A stretch of 25,113 nt of DNA from positions 1 to 25,113 of the forward strand of contig CAYNEO010000050.1 of the NCBI GenBank assembly GCA_964396245.1, given 5' to 3'. Shown piece by piece: positions 15,841 through 24,806 of this stretch. How positions within the stretch are numbered: position 1 is the stretch's first letter; each line of letters opens with the position of its first letter. Position numbers and translations under genes: made by a program. Under the pieces are notes generated by a model, which worked only from the letters and a program-made list of their open reading frames with translations, made no database searches and had not been told where the DNA came from. Source of the stretch: CAYNEO01 sp964396245. GTDB lineage: Bacteria > Zixibacteria > MSB-5A5 > GN15 > FEB-12.

Positions 15841-15934
15841 TTTTGGGCTAATCCGGATGCGCGCGAACCGCCGCTCAGCGATTTGCGTCATGGTGCGGCG
15901 CGTGGCAGCTTACCGACCCCGGCGCTCCGAATCC

Positions 15935-17110
15935 TCAAATGTGTTTCAAAACCTGCGATATTGTCTTGCAGTCGTTCTGCCAGTTGTACTTTTCCGTAAC
16001 GGCAATTCTGCCGTTTTTGCCGAGTTTCTCCGCGTTACCGTCATCAATTAAACGACTCAATACCACGACCAGATCGCGCTCGTTGCCCGCCTCAAATGTT
16101 ACTCCGCACCGGCACTCACGAACGATTCGTTCCAGCGGTCCGACTGCGGACACCACGACCGGCTTCGAACAAAGCATATAGTCAAAGAGCTTATTAGGTA
16201 TGGTCGTGCGAATATGTGCTGTATCCAGATGCGGGATTATGCCATAATCGCAGCTGTTGATCAAATCATATACTTCCCTGGGATCAACAAATCCCAAGTG
16301 GTGTACCTGCTTGCCCAGATCGAGTTCATCAATGAGGCGCCTGAAATACTCTCCCTGTTCTCCCCAGCCCGCAAGATAAAAATGCACATCGCGCGAGTTC
16401 TGCTTAAGCAGGCTGATAGCTCTGACAACTGTCTGAATCCCTCGGCTGAACTGGAGTTGTCCGACATACACAAGTTTCGGCGCCTCGGCCAATGCTTGTT
16501 CCCCGGCCGCCGAGGCATTCAACGGCGGAGTATTCCCGACAATTGAAATCCTTTCAGCCGGGACTCCGTGTCGCATCAGCCTATCGCGTGATTCCTCCAC
16601 AACAACAAAGACACGGTCCGCATACCGAATTGCCACTTTTTCGACCATGTCGGCGATAATTGGGTTCTTGAGCAACCATCGCGGTACTTTTTTTAGCCGG
16701 GGACTATCGGCGATGAAGTCGCGGAACATGGCCGCATAGTGTTCCGCCATATCCAATATGGTGGGAATTCCTGCCTGCTTTGCCGCCAGAATCGACGGCA
16801 GAGACAGTGGAATGTCCCTCATGATCAGCAGGTCGATCCCTTCAGAAACAATTAACTTGCGAATTCGCAAGAACCAGAGCGGATTTAGCGGGAAAGGCAA
16901 ATCGGCGATGCGATTAAGTCGGCCGAAGCTCCGCCCGAGGAAGCATGTCCGGTGAACCAGTGTTCCACGGAATTCTTCTGTTTCGGGTCTGCCGCGCGAC
17001 GACCGGCACAGGATATGAACTTCGTGACCCAAAGCCACCAGATAATCGGCAATCTTGGCTATCCTCACGTCCCAGGGATACCCCGACATGTAGACCATGC
17101 AGACTTTCAA
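15935..17110 (-). CDS. GT4-family glycosyltransferase (WcaI/Glyco_trans_4 type)
   Basis: 391 residues from a TTG start. The protein opens 'KVCMVYMSGYPWDVRIAK', the typical N-terminus of this GT-B subgroup. The N-terminal half carries 'LLIMRDIPLSLPSILAAK' and the C-terminal half 'KLVYVGQLQFSRGIQTVVRAI', 'GWGEQGEYF' and 'TTIPNKLFDYMLCSKPVV'. The donor-site E-x7-E of classic GT4 enzymes is replaced by an 'IPNKLFDYM' element, as in related WcaI-like enzymes. The TTG overlaps the stop of the upstream GT4 gene (TTGA, 17107-17110) with AGGG 6 nt upstream; the alternative is ATG 17098. A longer reading to 17302 would add 64 residues that merely read through the upstream gene in another frame. It probably adds one sugar to the lipid-linked repeat; donor and linkage are unknown. 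Confidence 0.8.
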   Translation of the reverse strand: MKVCMVYMSGYPWDVRIAKIADYLVALGHEVHILCRSSRGRPETEEFRGTLVHRTCFLGRSFGRLNRIADLPFPLNPLWFLRIRKLIVSEGIDLLIMRDIPLSLPSILAAKQAGIPTILDMAEHYAAMFRDFIADSPRLKKVPRWLLKNPIIADMVEKVAIRYADRVFVVVEESRDRLMRHGVPAERISIVGNTPPLNASAAGEQALAEAPKLVYVGQLQFSRGIQTVVRAISLLKQNSRDVHFYLAGWGEQGEYFRRLIDELDLGKQVHHLGFVDPREVYDLINSCDYGIIPHLDTAHIRTTIPNKLFDYMLCSKPVVVSAVGPLERIVRECRCGVTFEAGNERDLVVVLSRLIDDGNAEKLGKNGRIAVTEKYNWQNDCKTISQVLKHI

Positions 17111-18243
17111 ACCACACCCTGTTTCTTGCGGTACACTTCCTGGTATATATCGGCCAACAACTCGCTGCAAACCTTCAGAGAGTAACGCTCGGCGACGATC
17201 TTCTCCCCGGCTGCCGCCAGATACACACTCTGGTCCGGATTCTGCAGAATCGACATACATCTGTCCGCAAAGCCCTTTGCATCCGAGGGAGGAACCAGAC
17301 ATTCCGGGCAGAATTGACTTAGCACCTCGGCCATGCCGCCTACATTGGATGCCACAACCGGTACTCCTTGACCCAATGCCTCCAACAGCACCATCGGAAG
17401 ACCTTCATGTAAAGAAGTCAAGACTACTATATCAATCACTTTCAGTAATTCGTCAACGTCCTCCCTAAAGCCGCAAAAGCGTATCTTACTCGAGATTCCT
17501 TTCTGAATCGCGTATTCCTGCAGTTCGGTTCTGAGCGGACCGTCTCCGACGATGAGTCCCCTGACCGCACCGTCTCTCGAATTTAACTCCGCGATCAAAT
17601 CAACGAAGACGAAGTGATTTTTGACCGGTACAAGACGGCCGATAATTCCAACGATCTTGTCGGTTGGATCAAAACCCAGACTGCTCTTGAGTTCGGGAAT
17701 CGACGACTTTTCGTCTCCACCAACTACATCAATGCTGTTCGGTAAGAACGAGATTCTTTCCTGAGGCAGGAATGAAGAAAGAAACTCATGTACGTCGAGG
17801 GAAACAGCAATGACTCTGTCCACCCTGTACCGCATAATCCATCGGTCGAGCACATCGTATAGCCGATACTTGAACTGCTTAAACCCTGAGAACGGTTCGG
17901 GCAGGCCGTGAGAGGTTTGAAACCGCAGTATGCCTGTTTTGCCGATTAGCGCAGTGGACACCACAGTACTTGCCTTATAGCCGTGGCAGTGTACTGCATC
18001 TATATGGTTCTCAGAAATGACCCTCCTGATGGTCGACAGCACGATCGGAGTTGTAAGTGGATGCAACGGCACAATGAATACTTCGATTCCGGCATCTCCA
18101 AGCTTCTTTGAAAGAACCCCTTCATGAAGCAACAGCACCTTGGCGTCAATCGATGTGTACTTTGCCAGACCCACGACCGTGTTCAGAACCTGCATCTCAG
18201 CCCCGGCGAGGGCATGACCGGATATAGCGTGCAGGACGATCAA
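17107..18243 (-). CDS. GT4-family glycosyltransferase
   Basis: 378 residues, GT-B fold. The acceptor half begins 'IVLHAISGHALAGAEMQVLN' with the G-GxE-type loop (9-17) and contains 'DAVHCHGYKAS' (82-92). The donor half has 'GIIGRLVPVKNH' (199-210), 'LIVGDGPLR' (230-238) and the E-x7-E motif (280-288, 'EGLPMVLLE'). The start is TTG at 18243, three bases after the previous gene's stop, with GGAG 10 nt upstream; no ATG lies nearby. A retaining transferase using a nucleotide-sugar donor on the cytoplasmic face of the membrane. Tight spacing to both GT4 neighbours indicates one transcript. Confidence 0.88.
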   Translation of the reverse strand: MIVLHAISGHALAGAEMQVLNTVVGLAKYTSIDAKVLLLHEGVLSKKLGDAGIEVFIVPLHPLTTPIVLSTIRRVISENHIDAVHCHGYKASTVVSTALIGKTGILRFQTSHGLPEPFSGFKQFKYRLYDVLDRWIMRYRVDRVIAVSLDVHEFLSSFLPQERISFLPNSIDVVGGDEKSSIPELKSSLGFDPTDKIVGIIGRLVPVKNHFVFVDLIAELNSRDGAVRGLIVGDGPLRTELQEYAIQKGISSKIRFCGFREDVDELLKVIDIVVLTSLHEGLPMVLLEALGQGVPVVASNVGGMAEVLSQFCPECLVPPSDAKGFADRCMSILQNPDQSVYLAAAGEKIVAERYSLKVCSELLADIYQEVYRKKQGVV

Positions 18244-18246
18244 TTT

Positions 18247-19392
18247 CTACCTACTCCGGCCATAAGAATTCCCGCGATCGCTAAGGCATGAAAGGTAGAG
18301 TTCCTGATATTTCGTCGCGGTGACACCAATAGAGTAATGTTTCCGGACGGTCTCAAGAGCCCTCGCTGTCAGCTCAGTCGATTTTTCGGTCTCTTTTAGC
18401 ACCAGCATGATCTTGTCGGCGAGACTATCGGGGGCGCTCGGCGGCGCAAGGTAACCGCTTTGGCCGTCTTTTATCAGTTCGCTGTTACCACCAACATCAG
18501 TGACCACACACGGCACGCGGGAAGCCATCGCTTCCAGAAGAGACATGGAAGTGCCTTCTGATATCGAGGACAGCACGAATATATCCATCAAGTTGAGCAA
18601 CTCGGCAATGTCCTGCCTGTCTCCTAGGAATCTCGTAGACCGGCTTATGAAGATTTCTCCGGCAAAATGCTCCAACTCTCGCCGTAGCGGCCCGTCGCCT
18701 ACGATGATGAGCTTCGCCGGATGACCGGCCTCAATAACTCGTTTATACGCTGAAAGGAGCGTCTTTTGATCCTTTACATCGGCGAGCCTTCCCACCGTAC
18801 CGATCACTATATCCGAGCTACTCAACCCAAGCCGTTGCAGAAGATCAATTTCTTTTGGACGCTTGCGAAATACCCGCGGATCTACACCGTTGACAATTGT
18901 CTCAATTTTGTTCCTTGGAATCCTGATAGAATCGGCCATGTACTGCTGCAAATCCGTCGACACGGTAACGACGCGGCTTGCGAATCGCGATAGCACCCTA
19001 TCCTCGAGCACCTCGATTGTCTTCTCCGGCACGGGCCGGCCATGCTCCGTGTAAATTCGTACCGGCAGACCGGCTAGTATCGCCCCGTACATACCGTGAT
19101 GGTACGTCCCCGAATGCATATGGAGAACATCTATCCGCTTTTCGCGGAAAAGGTTCCTGAGCTTGAACGGCAGAAAATAATCATAGTGCTCCTGGTTTCG
19201 CTGAAACAAAAGGACGTGGTGGCCCTTATTGCGCAAATCCTCTGCAAAGGGTCCTTCTGAATCGAGACAGCACACCTCGACATCAAAAAGTGTATCGTCG
19301 GTCAGCTCAACCAGGCCCGTTACCATCCGTTCTAGGCCGCCCGTTTCGAGACTCAGCACCAGGTGTAGTATTCTCGCGCGATTGTCACTCAT
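18247..19392 (-). CDS. GT4-family glycosyltransferase (PEP-CTERM/EpsH1-associated style)
   Basis: 381 residues. N-terminal 'ILHLVLSLETGGLERMV' (8-24) with the TGGLE acceptor loop, 'IDVLHMHSGTYHHGMYGAI' (87-105), then donor-half 'IGTVGRLADVKDQKTLL' (197-213), 'IIVGDGPLRREL' (229-240) and E-x7-E (279-287, 'EGTSMSLLE'). The N-terminus resembles sugar transferases that accompany exosortase/PEP-CTERM exopolysaccharide clusters, which fits the PEP-CTERM protein at 8877; this is a resemblance, not a proof. ATG start 22 nt after the Wzy gene's stop, with only a distant AAGGA. It probably assembles the repeat unit with the two downstream GT4 enzymes. Confidence 0.88.
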   Translation of the reverse strand: MSDNRARILHLVLSLETGGLERMVTGLVELTDDTLFDVEVCCLDSEGPFAEDLRNKGHHVLLFQRNQEHYDYFLPFKLRNLFREKRIDVLHMHSGTYHHGMYGAILAGLPVRIYTEHGRPVPEKTIEVLEDRVLSRFASRVVTVSTDLQQYMADSIRIPRNKIETIVNGVDPRVFRKRPKEIDLLQRLGLSSSDIVIGTVGRLADVKDQKTLLSAYKRVIEAGHPAKLIIVGDGPLRRELEHFAGEIFISRSTRFLGDRQDIAELLNLMDIFVLSSISEGTSMSLLEAMASRVPCVVTDVGGNSELIKDGQSGYLAPPSAPDSLADKIMLVLKETEKSTELTARALETVRKHYSIGVTATKYQELYLSCLSDRGNSYGRSR

Positions 19393-19413
19393 AGCACACT
19401 TGTAGTAAAGTCC

Positions 19414-20682
19414 TTATGCCCGGATCGACTCCAGCCTGCCTCGTCTGGTCTGAAATTCGAGTGCAGCACATATTCCAAGCAGCATATACAGGCTCGAAGC
19501 GTAGGTGGTTGACAGAAAGAATCCGGGTACAATGTAGCCCACCAGACTAATCGGCAGAGCGCTGGCTATGACATACTGAAACGTATTTGTTTGCCCCGAT
19601 TGCTCTAAAATCAGTCGTGTACTTCGACATGACTTGAACGCAAAATAAAACAGCAACACAAAGGGCATGAAGCCGAAAAACCCTAGTTCGGCGAGCGCAT
19701 TCAAGAAGGAATTGTGTGCCACAAGCCAGTGGCTCATACCAAAAGACGTACTAGCACCCAAAAAACAGCCGGCCCCCACACCGGTAACGGGGTTCGACAG
19801 AAACATCCGAAAACCGGCTTGCCAGGCTTCCAGGCGTAGTTCGATCGATTCGTCCGATTGCAGGTCATTGATGCTTTCTATCCTGTGCGTATAACTGGAT
19901 GGAATCAGCATCGCCAGCATCACCGAAATCGCGATCACCGCCGTCAGCATGGAAAACCGCCTTGTGCCGCGCACCGCCAGATAAATCATTACAGCGACAA
20001 GTCCAAGGAAGCCTCCCCTTGATCCGCTCATGATCAGTCCGACTAGCCCGACTGCGATAAGCGCAATCAAAAAAAGGCGAACGTAGAGTCGCTTGGCATA
20101 GGACAGCAAAATGAACGGAAACGGGATAAACATAAGGATAAACTGGGCAAATTCATTCGAGTCCCCGTAAAGGGTACCGAAAGCACTGGCTAACCTGTCA
20201 TCCGAATCGTAGCCCCTTGAAGACAGAAATGATAACAATGACACGGTGCACACAATGCCTGCAATTACCAGCAGAGCTATACCAAATCCGCGCAATTTCC
20301 GCGTTGAGTCGACGAGATTGACGATCAGGAAGAACAGCAAGAGTAACTGCAATACCATTTTCCACGCTTCCGTGAAAGCTGCCAGCCAGTAACACGTCAG
20401 CACCGAAGCCGAGACCGCAACGAAGAATGCGAGCATCGTCTTGCTCAGCGGCGTGAGAGGCGCTATCTGCTTCGTCTGTATCATATTGAACATCCAGCCG
20501 GCGAGACAGGCTCCGCCGGTGAGTTTCGCAATGTAGGGTAAACCAAATACCTCTCCGGGGCGAAGAAGAATGACTATCACGTAAATCAGAAACGCCGTAT
20601 AGGGGGATTTGAGAGCTACGGCGAGCAAGACCAGAGCAGCTACGATACTGAAAACAATATAAGCCGGCGCCAGCAGAAGCAA
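19414..20682 (-). CDS. Wzy/O-antigen-ligase family polysaccharide polymerase
   Basis: 422 residues, about 10-11 membrane helices. The Wzy_C/O-antigen ligase signature is present: 'SGSRGGFLG' (219-227), then a large periplasmic loop with 'RLEAWQAGFRMFLSNPVTGVGAG' features (R283, W287, P298, G301, G303, G305) and 'HNSFLNALAELG' (323-334). Family members join undecaprenyl-linked repeat units into a polymer, or ligate polymer to an acceptor, on the periplasmic side of the inner membrane. With Wzx at 22078 this supports a Wzx/Wzy-type pathway. The only reasonable start is TTG at 20682, 18 nt after the upstream gene's stop in the same frame. No clear Shine-Dalgarno is seen, so translation may depend on coupling. 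It could be a ligase rather than a polymerase; the sequence alone does not separate them. Confidence 0.85.
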   Translation of the reverse strand: MLLLAPAYIVFSIVAALVLLAVALKSPYTAFLIYVIVILLRPGEVFGLPYIAKLTGGACLAGWMFNMIQTKQIAPLTPLSKTMLAFFVAVSASVLTCYWLAAFTEAWKMVLQLLLLFFLIVNLVDSTRKLRGFGIALLVIAGIVCTVSLLSFLSSRGYDSDDRLASAFGTLYGDSNEFAQFILMFIPFPFILLSYAKRLYVRLFLIALIAVGLVGLIMSGSRGGFLGLVAVMIYLAVRGTRRFSMLTAVIAISVMLAMLIPSSYTHRIESINDLQSDESIELRLEAWQAGFRMFLSNPVTGVGAGCFLGASTSFGMSHWLVAHNSFLNALAELGFFGFMPFVLLFYFAFKSCRSTRLILEQSGQTNTFQYVIASALPISLVGYIVPGFFLSTTYASSLYMLLGICAALEFQTRRGRLESIRA

Positions 20683-20700
20683 GACCGCGAGAATAACGCT

Positions 20701-21396
20701 CTATTCGATTCGCCGTTCATAGTCCCTGGCCTCTTGAATTTCCTTAACAATCCTGGCCGGATTGCCCGCAACGATTCTCATAGGCGGTATCGATTTTGTA
20801 ACCACGGAGCCTGCGGCAACAATTGAGCCCCGGCCTATATTGACGCCCTTCAAGATTACCGCCCGCTCACCGAGCCAGACATCATCTTCGATGATTACTG
20901 GCTTCATGTCGTCGGGTGTCAACTTCAGGTTCATCGACTGTCGCAGTGGGCTCAAAGGATGACCATCATTATCTGCAATGCGGACACTGGCAGCGATAAG
21001 AACGTTATTCCCGATACTGACGTGTTTGCCTACAGATATCTGAACATTGAAACCAAGAAACGTATTGTTACCGATATGCAGCTTAGAGTTAGGGCAAATG
21101 TTCCCTCCGGTGAAGAACGTGCATTTACCGCATATTTCAACATCGTCGCCGATGACTATTTCGCCTGTTCCGGTGATGAACGGGATCTCGCCATATAGAA
21201 TGAAGTTCCTGCCTACACTTTTACAGCGGTATCTCAACAGATTCTCGTAATAGAGCTTTGACTTGAGCATCATCCAGATGTTTTTTCGTACAAACCTTTC
21301 CCGGTACAGCAGACCAGCCATCCATTTCGGCATACGGGGCCGAAAGGCCTTCAGCGATCGTAAGACGCTCTTAAGGAAATTTCGAGATGTTTGCAT
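20701..21396 (-). CDS. Hexapeptide-repeat (left-handed beta-helix) O-acetyltransferase
   Basis: 231 residues from ATG 21396 (ACAGG 7-8 nt upstream). A TTG at 21450 would add 18 residues but has no good site. After a basic N-terminal region (about 1-60), hexapeptide turns run from 'IVIGDDVEICGKC' (about 80-92) to 'IGRGSIVAAGSVVTKSIP' (about 187-204), ending in the family hallmark 'MRIVAGNPARIV' (206-217). The catalytic His is likely in 'DNDGHPLSP' (His 146). Enzymes of this group, such as WcaF- and NodL-like proteins, acetylate sugar hydroxyls from acetyl-CoA in the cytoplasm. It probably O-acetylates the repeat unit or its precursor. It is 17 nt before the Wzy gene and preceded by a 681-bp gap with a broken gene. 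Confidence 0.88.
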   Translation of the reverse strand: MQTSRNFLKSVLRSLKAFRPRMPKWMAGLLYRERFVRKNIWMMLKSKLYYENLLRYRCKSVGRNFILYGEIPFITGTGEIVIGDDVEICGKCTFFTGGNICPNSKLHIGNNTFLGFNVQISVGKHVSIGNNVLIAASVRIADNDGHPLSPLRQSMNLKLTPDDMKPVIIEDDVWLGERAVILKGVNIGRGSIVAAGSVVTKSIPPMRIVAGNPARIVKEIQEARDYERRIE

Positions 21397-21529
21397 TTTA
21401 TTGCCTGTCAAAAACCCCGGAGTCCTGTATTTGTACACGATCCCGGGCAAATCGTTTACGGTTCCCTCGGCAACCTGATTCTACGATACAATCATCGGCG
21501 TGGTCAGATATCCTTGTTCCTTTTTGTTA

Positions 21530-21543
21530 TCGGCAGATGCCGA
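21530..21543. promoter_or_regulatory. Palindrome TCGGCA-GA-TGCCGA
   Basis: A perfect 6-bp inverted repeat with a 2-nt centre, about 135 nt before the acetyltransferase ATG. It could be an operator for an internal promoter. A T-run on the wrong side argues against a terminator for the minus-strand operon. Confidence 0.25.
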
Positions 21544-21588
21544 CCTAAAGCAATAAAAACCATGCGCGATCTGGCAACATACCAATAA

Positions 21589-22036
21589 TCATTGGGTTAC
21601 AGACAGTCCGCCGTCCATGCCCAGCACCGCTCCGACAACATTATATCGTGTATTGGACGCGAATGATCTGCCGTACCGGTCTTCAGGCAACCTCCGATAA
21701 TGTTGTCTGGCTTCGCGCAGTCTAATCTCACGGGCAATATATATCCCGGTAACCGGTTTGGTCAACAAACCTTCTAGAAGGCCCCGTTATTGTCCACCGA
21801 CCGTCCCTGCGAAACCGGTCGGTTCTTCCTTCGCTGAGGAGCACCAGACGCCTGTGCGGCTAAAGGGTCGAATTGCCCATACCGGCCCCCCCTATTCTCT
21901 CGGCTATGGAAAAAGGAATGCTGCCAGCCCTTTTCGATTCAGCGATGACGACTTGCGTCCCCTTTCGTATTATCTGCAAGGAACTTAGCTGAAAGCGAAC
22001 GGCTTCCAGCGCAATATGTGATCCGGATATTTTCGG
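21589..22036 (-). pseudogene. Decayed short-chain dehydrogenase (SDR) remnant
   Basis: Two minus-strand open segments in different frames look like pieces of one SDR gene. The 3' segment (21786-21589, 65 codons) ends '...EDRYGRSFASNTRYNVVGAVLGMDGGLSV' (cited as the stretch around 'GAVLGMDGGLSV'), very like the SDR C-terminal 'ASD-x-x-RY-x-x-GAVLPVDGG'. The usual 'RYGRPEEVA...' helix seems deleted after 'DRYGR'. The 5' segment (22036-21860, 58 codons) contains 'RKGTQVVIAESKRAG', like the second strand of the SDR NAD(P) domain ('GAQVVIAD'). The two are offset by one base and together far shorter than a 250-residue SDR, with no intact start. A functional version would probably have made or modified a sugar in this pathway. 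Recognised by eye only; the 5' piece is the weaker half. Confidence 0.4.
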
Positions 22037-22077
22037 TCACAGACTTTTCAAATCCGTCGCTGTGGGATATCAGTGCA

Positions 22078-23571
22078 TCATGATTCGAACAGCGTTTTCA
22101 GGCCGGCTCGTGGCCTTCTGATTATATTCCTCACAATACTCTTTTCCTCAGGGCGCATCCAGAAAAGATACATGGACCCGAGGAAGATAAGGGCGAATGC
22201 AGAGTCTTTGAGGATTCCTAACAAGATATTGTCCGGCATCACGGCGTACGAACCCAGAAGAATGAGAACGGCATACAGCAACAGCAGGTTTAGCCTCGTC
22301 CAGCTGAATGAGACCGGATACAGTTTATTTGACCAATAGGCCATAATTGCAAACTGAACGAAAAATGATCCCACGGTGGAAGCCCCGGCACCGAACATCT
22401 CGAATTTCGGAATCAGCAGTAAGTTCAGCAGCACGTTGATCACAGCTGCAATCGATGTTGAATACGCAATGTATTTGGTTCGTTTGGTTATCATGGCCCC
22501 CAGCCTGAAGAAGCGGGCAAGACCGAAGTAGTAGTAACCAAGGGCGACAATTGGCACCACCTTGTAGGCACTCAGGTAGCTCGGAGACGCCAGAATGTGG
22601 ACTATTTCCTTTATGAACACGGAAAGCATGAAAATGAAGATGAGAGAGGCCATTGAGACGGCCATGAGAACCTTCCGAAACACTTCTTCCCTATCCGGCC
22701 GTTTGTCAATCTTGAACATCTCGATTGACCAATGCTGATGAAAGGGCGCCAACACGATGAAAGAGACGAACATGCCAAACTTATACCCGAGCGTATACAG
22801 GCCGACTTCGGTCAGGTTAGTGTACGCCTTGAGGAAAAATCTATCGGAAAATGTCAGGATGAATTCGCCCATGTTCGAGAAAACTAACGGGTAGCCGTAG
22901 GATACCAACTGCTTCGCTATACTCCTAGAGACCGTGATACCGCAATCCTTGATGGTCACGAACATCAGGTATGAAGCGGTGATACCAAAGGTAGTTAACG
23001 TAGAGTACAGAATACCGAGAATGCCCAGATGGACGACTGCGATGAGCACTACGTTCAGGGTGAGTTGAAGGACCGTTCGGACGATTGAGACAATCACGAA
23101 CTCGGACGATCGTGAACGGGCCCTGAGATAGGAGAGCGGTATCTCAATAGATGCCTGCAAGGCGAGGGCCACGAACGTCAACTGGAAATAATACGTATAC
23201 TCGGCCGAACCAAATACCAGCGATGACACCTGACTGGAAAGGATGACCAGCGTACCGAAGATACAGAAGAACATCGCAGTACCCATTACGAGCGCCGTCG
23301 ATACGACCTTCTTCTTCTCGGATTCCTGTTCCTTCTCGGCGTAAAATCTGAATACCGCCACCGACAGGCCCATGGATATCAGGATGGCTATCACATCGCC
23401 GGTCATAACCAGCAGGGCCACAACACCGTAATCATCAGGAGTCAGATAGTGTGTGTACAGAGGGATCATCACCAGAGGCGCCAGCCTGGTCAGGATCATA
23501 CCGATCATATAAACGGAAGAATGCCTGGCAATCTCGCGGTAGGGTGTCTTCGGCGAAGTCGTGGTTTCCAT
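22078..23571 (-). CDS. Wzx-type polysaccharide flippase (MOP superfamily)
   Basis: 497 residues with about 12-14 membrane helices and few acidic interruptions. The N-terminus 'YREIARHSSVYMIGMILTRL' followed by 'YTHYLTPDDYGVVALL' (about 38-54) is the standard opening of the polysaccharide biosynthesis/flippase family. Further family-like segments are 'FSDRFFLKAYTNLTEVGLYTLGYKFG' (about 248-273) and 'NVLLNLLLIPKFEMFGAGAST' (about 384-404). Such proteins move lipid-linked repeat units from the cytoplasmic to the periplasmic leaflet for Wzy-dependent polymerisation. ATG start with AAGG 7 nt upstream, next to a small CTTCAG/CTGAAG hairpin (23580-23593). It lies 197 nt after the deacetylase gene. 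Confidence 0.88.
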   Translation of the reverse strand: METTTSPKTPYREIARHSSVYMIGMILTRLAPLVMIPLYTHYLTPDDYGVVALLVMTGDVIAILISMGLSVAVFRFYAEKEQESEKKKVVSTALVMGTAMFFCIFGTLVILSSQVSSLVFGSAEYTYYFQLTFVALALQASIEIPLSYLRARSRSSEFVIVSIVRTVLQLTLNVVLIAVVHLGILGILYSTLTTFGITASYLMFVTIKDCGITVSRSIAKQLVSYGYPLVFSNMGEFILTFSDRFFLKAYTNLTEVGLYTLGYKFGMFVSFIVLAPFHQHWSIEMFKIDKRPDREEVFRKVLMAVSMASLIFIFMLSVFIKEIVHILASPSYLSAYKVVPIVALGYYYFGLARFFRLGAMITKRTKYIAYSTSIAAVINVLLNLLLIPKFEMFGAGASTVGSFFVQFAIMAYWSNKLYPVSFSWTRLNLLLLYAVLILLGSYAVMPDNILLGILKDSAFALIFLGSMYLFWMRPEEKSIVRNIIRRPRAGLKTLFES

Positions 23572-23768
23572 ATCTTAACCTTCAGCCCTGAAGACAAGCA
23601 GGCTCCTATTTTGCCCTATCATCGACAGGCCACCTGCTTTATGCCTTGTCGGGAGTTCCCGCTTTCTCATAATGCCGGCCATAGGTTCCAGTGACGACCG
23701 CTTACACCGTCTCGGGTATTAACTCGCGATCCAAATAACATGAATAGCAGCCTCAACATCATTACCCT

Positions 23769-24806
23769 TTAGCCAGAGAGATTGAGCATCAACTCCCTGT
23801 CCAGCAAGGCCTGTGACTCGGTCTGCGGCAGGGTTATACGGCGCAACCGATACAGGTTGCTGAAAACGTCATTCGTACCAGAAATTGCCGTACAGGCATA
23901 GGTGAATCTCTCAGAACTCAGAATCGACTCCGCCCCAGCATATGCTTTCAGGTCCTGCCCATACGGGTAGGCAAATCCCATTACTTCCTTGCCCAGCTGC
24001 TTTTCGATTTCCACCTTGGAGTCAACAATCTCAGATCTGATACTATCGACATCAAACGACCCGAAATTGATATGCGAGCGCGTGTGGGCGCCAAAGAGTA
24101 TGCCGGACCGGGTCATTTCCTTGATCTGCGACCAGTTCAAGCTCGCGGGCAGCTCTGGAATACTTGCATCACTTCCCGCCAACAACTGCTTCATTTTGCT
24201 CAACAGATTCTCTCTCTGCCCATCGTCAATCGTTCGAAGAAACATCTCGATCTTCTCGGTAAGCGCGTTGGCATCGATTCTGTCACCGGCGTAGTCGCTG
24301 ATATCTTGAGACAAGGAGCAGCCCGTCATTTCGGATAGATCATCCTTTGAAACTCCGGACAGTCGGGCCGGCGTCAAGACTCTACGAACACGTTCCCACC
24401 AGGGAATCATCAACCCGTTAATCCAGTCTGTTGTTAGATATACTGTTGCAGGATATCCGTACTCCTTCAACAGGGGAAATGCGATTTCATACACCGATGC
24501 ATACCCGTCGTCGAAAGTGACGGCGATCGAGTCTTCTCTCAGGCAGCCATCATATCGAATTTCATCGGCAGCTGACTCAACGGAGATGACCCGAAAACGT
24601 CGGCCGATTGCCCGCATGTGCGCCTCAAACTGGGAACAATTTGTCTGCCCACTCCACAGACCACTATTCTCTGTGTGAGAATTGTCGTCGCACAAATGGT
24701 GATACATCAGAATGAGAAGCCGTTTCCCTTTCGATGAATGAAGGCGCCGACGGACGTTGTAGTATCCGATACCGTGAAGAGTCTTTTTGACAAGATCTTT
24801 TACCAC
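23769..24806 (-). CDS. Polysaccharide deacetylase (NodB/CE4 family)
   Basis: 345 residues. All three core NodB motifs are intact: 'VTFDDGYAS' (96-104; Asp 99 and 100), 'AHTRSHINFG' (240-249; His 241 and 245) and 'FAYPYGQ' (278-284). It opens with 'LLILMYHHLCDD' (30-41), the N-terminal strand typical of PgaB-like and xylanase/chitin-deacetylase relatives. A long insert (about 135-220) separates motifs 1 and 2. The family hydrolyses N- or O-acetyl groups on polysaccharides using a divalent metal held by the Asp and two His. No signal peptide is seen, so it may act in the cytoplasm on precursors or be exported in another way. GTG start with AGGAG (24815-24819) 8 nt upstream. It is the first gene of the minus-strand run in this window. 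It keeps the metal site that the NodB-like protein at 11212 has partly lost. Confidence 0.9.
   Translation of the reverse strand: MVKDLVKKTLHGIGYYNVRRRLHSSKGKRLLILMYHHLCDDNSHTENSGLWSGQTNCSQFEAHMRAIGRRFRVISVESAADEIRYDGCLREDSIAVTFDDGYASVYEIAFPLLKEYGYPATVYLTTDWINGLMIPWWERVRRVLTPARLSGVSKDDLSEMTGCSLSQDISDYAGDRIDANALTEKIEMFLRTIDDGQRENLLSKMKQLLAGSDASIPELPASLNWSQIKEMTRSGILFGAHTRSHINFGSFDVDSIRSEIVDSKVEIEKQLGKEVMGFAYPYGQDLKAYAGAESILSSERFTYACTAISGTNDVFSNLYRLRRITLPQTESQALLDRELMLNLSG

Larger units (their letters stand above)
21397..22077. other. 681-bp gap holding gene remnants
   Basis: This gap lies between two minus-strand genes of the long run. About 21589-22036 reads as two short protein-like minus-strand segments in different frames (see the pseudogene entry). 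The rest (21397-21588) contains a TCGGCA-2 nt-TGCCGA palindrome (21530-21543) without a T-run and nothing else I can name. The gap is unusually long for an otherwise compact operon. Confidence 0.5.

Noticed and set aside
15829..15891. 21-residue N-terminal extension of WecB
   Set aside because: Arg-rich, absent from the family, and without a ribosome-binding site, whereas the internal GTG has AGAGGAG 5 nt upstream.
17111..17302. 64-residue N-terminal extension of the first GT4 protein
   Set aside because: It reads through the end of the upstream GT4 gene in another frame. The family N-terminus begins at the TTG at 17110.
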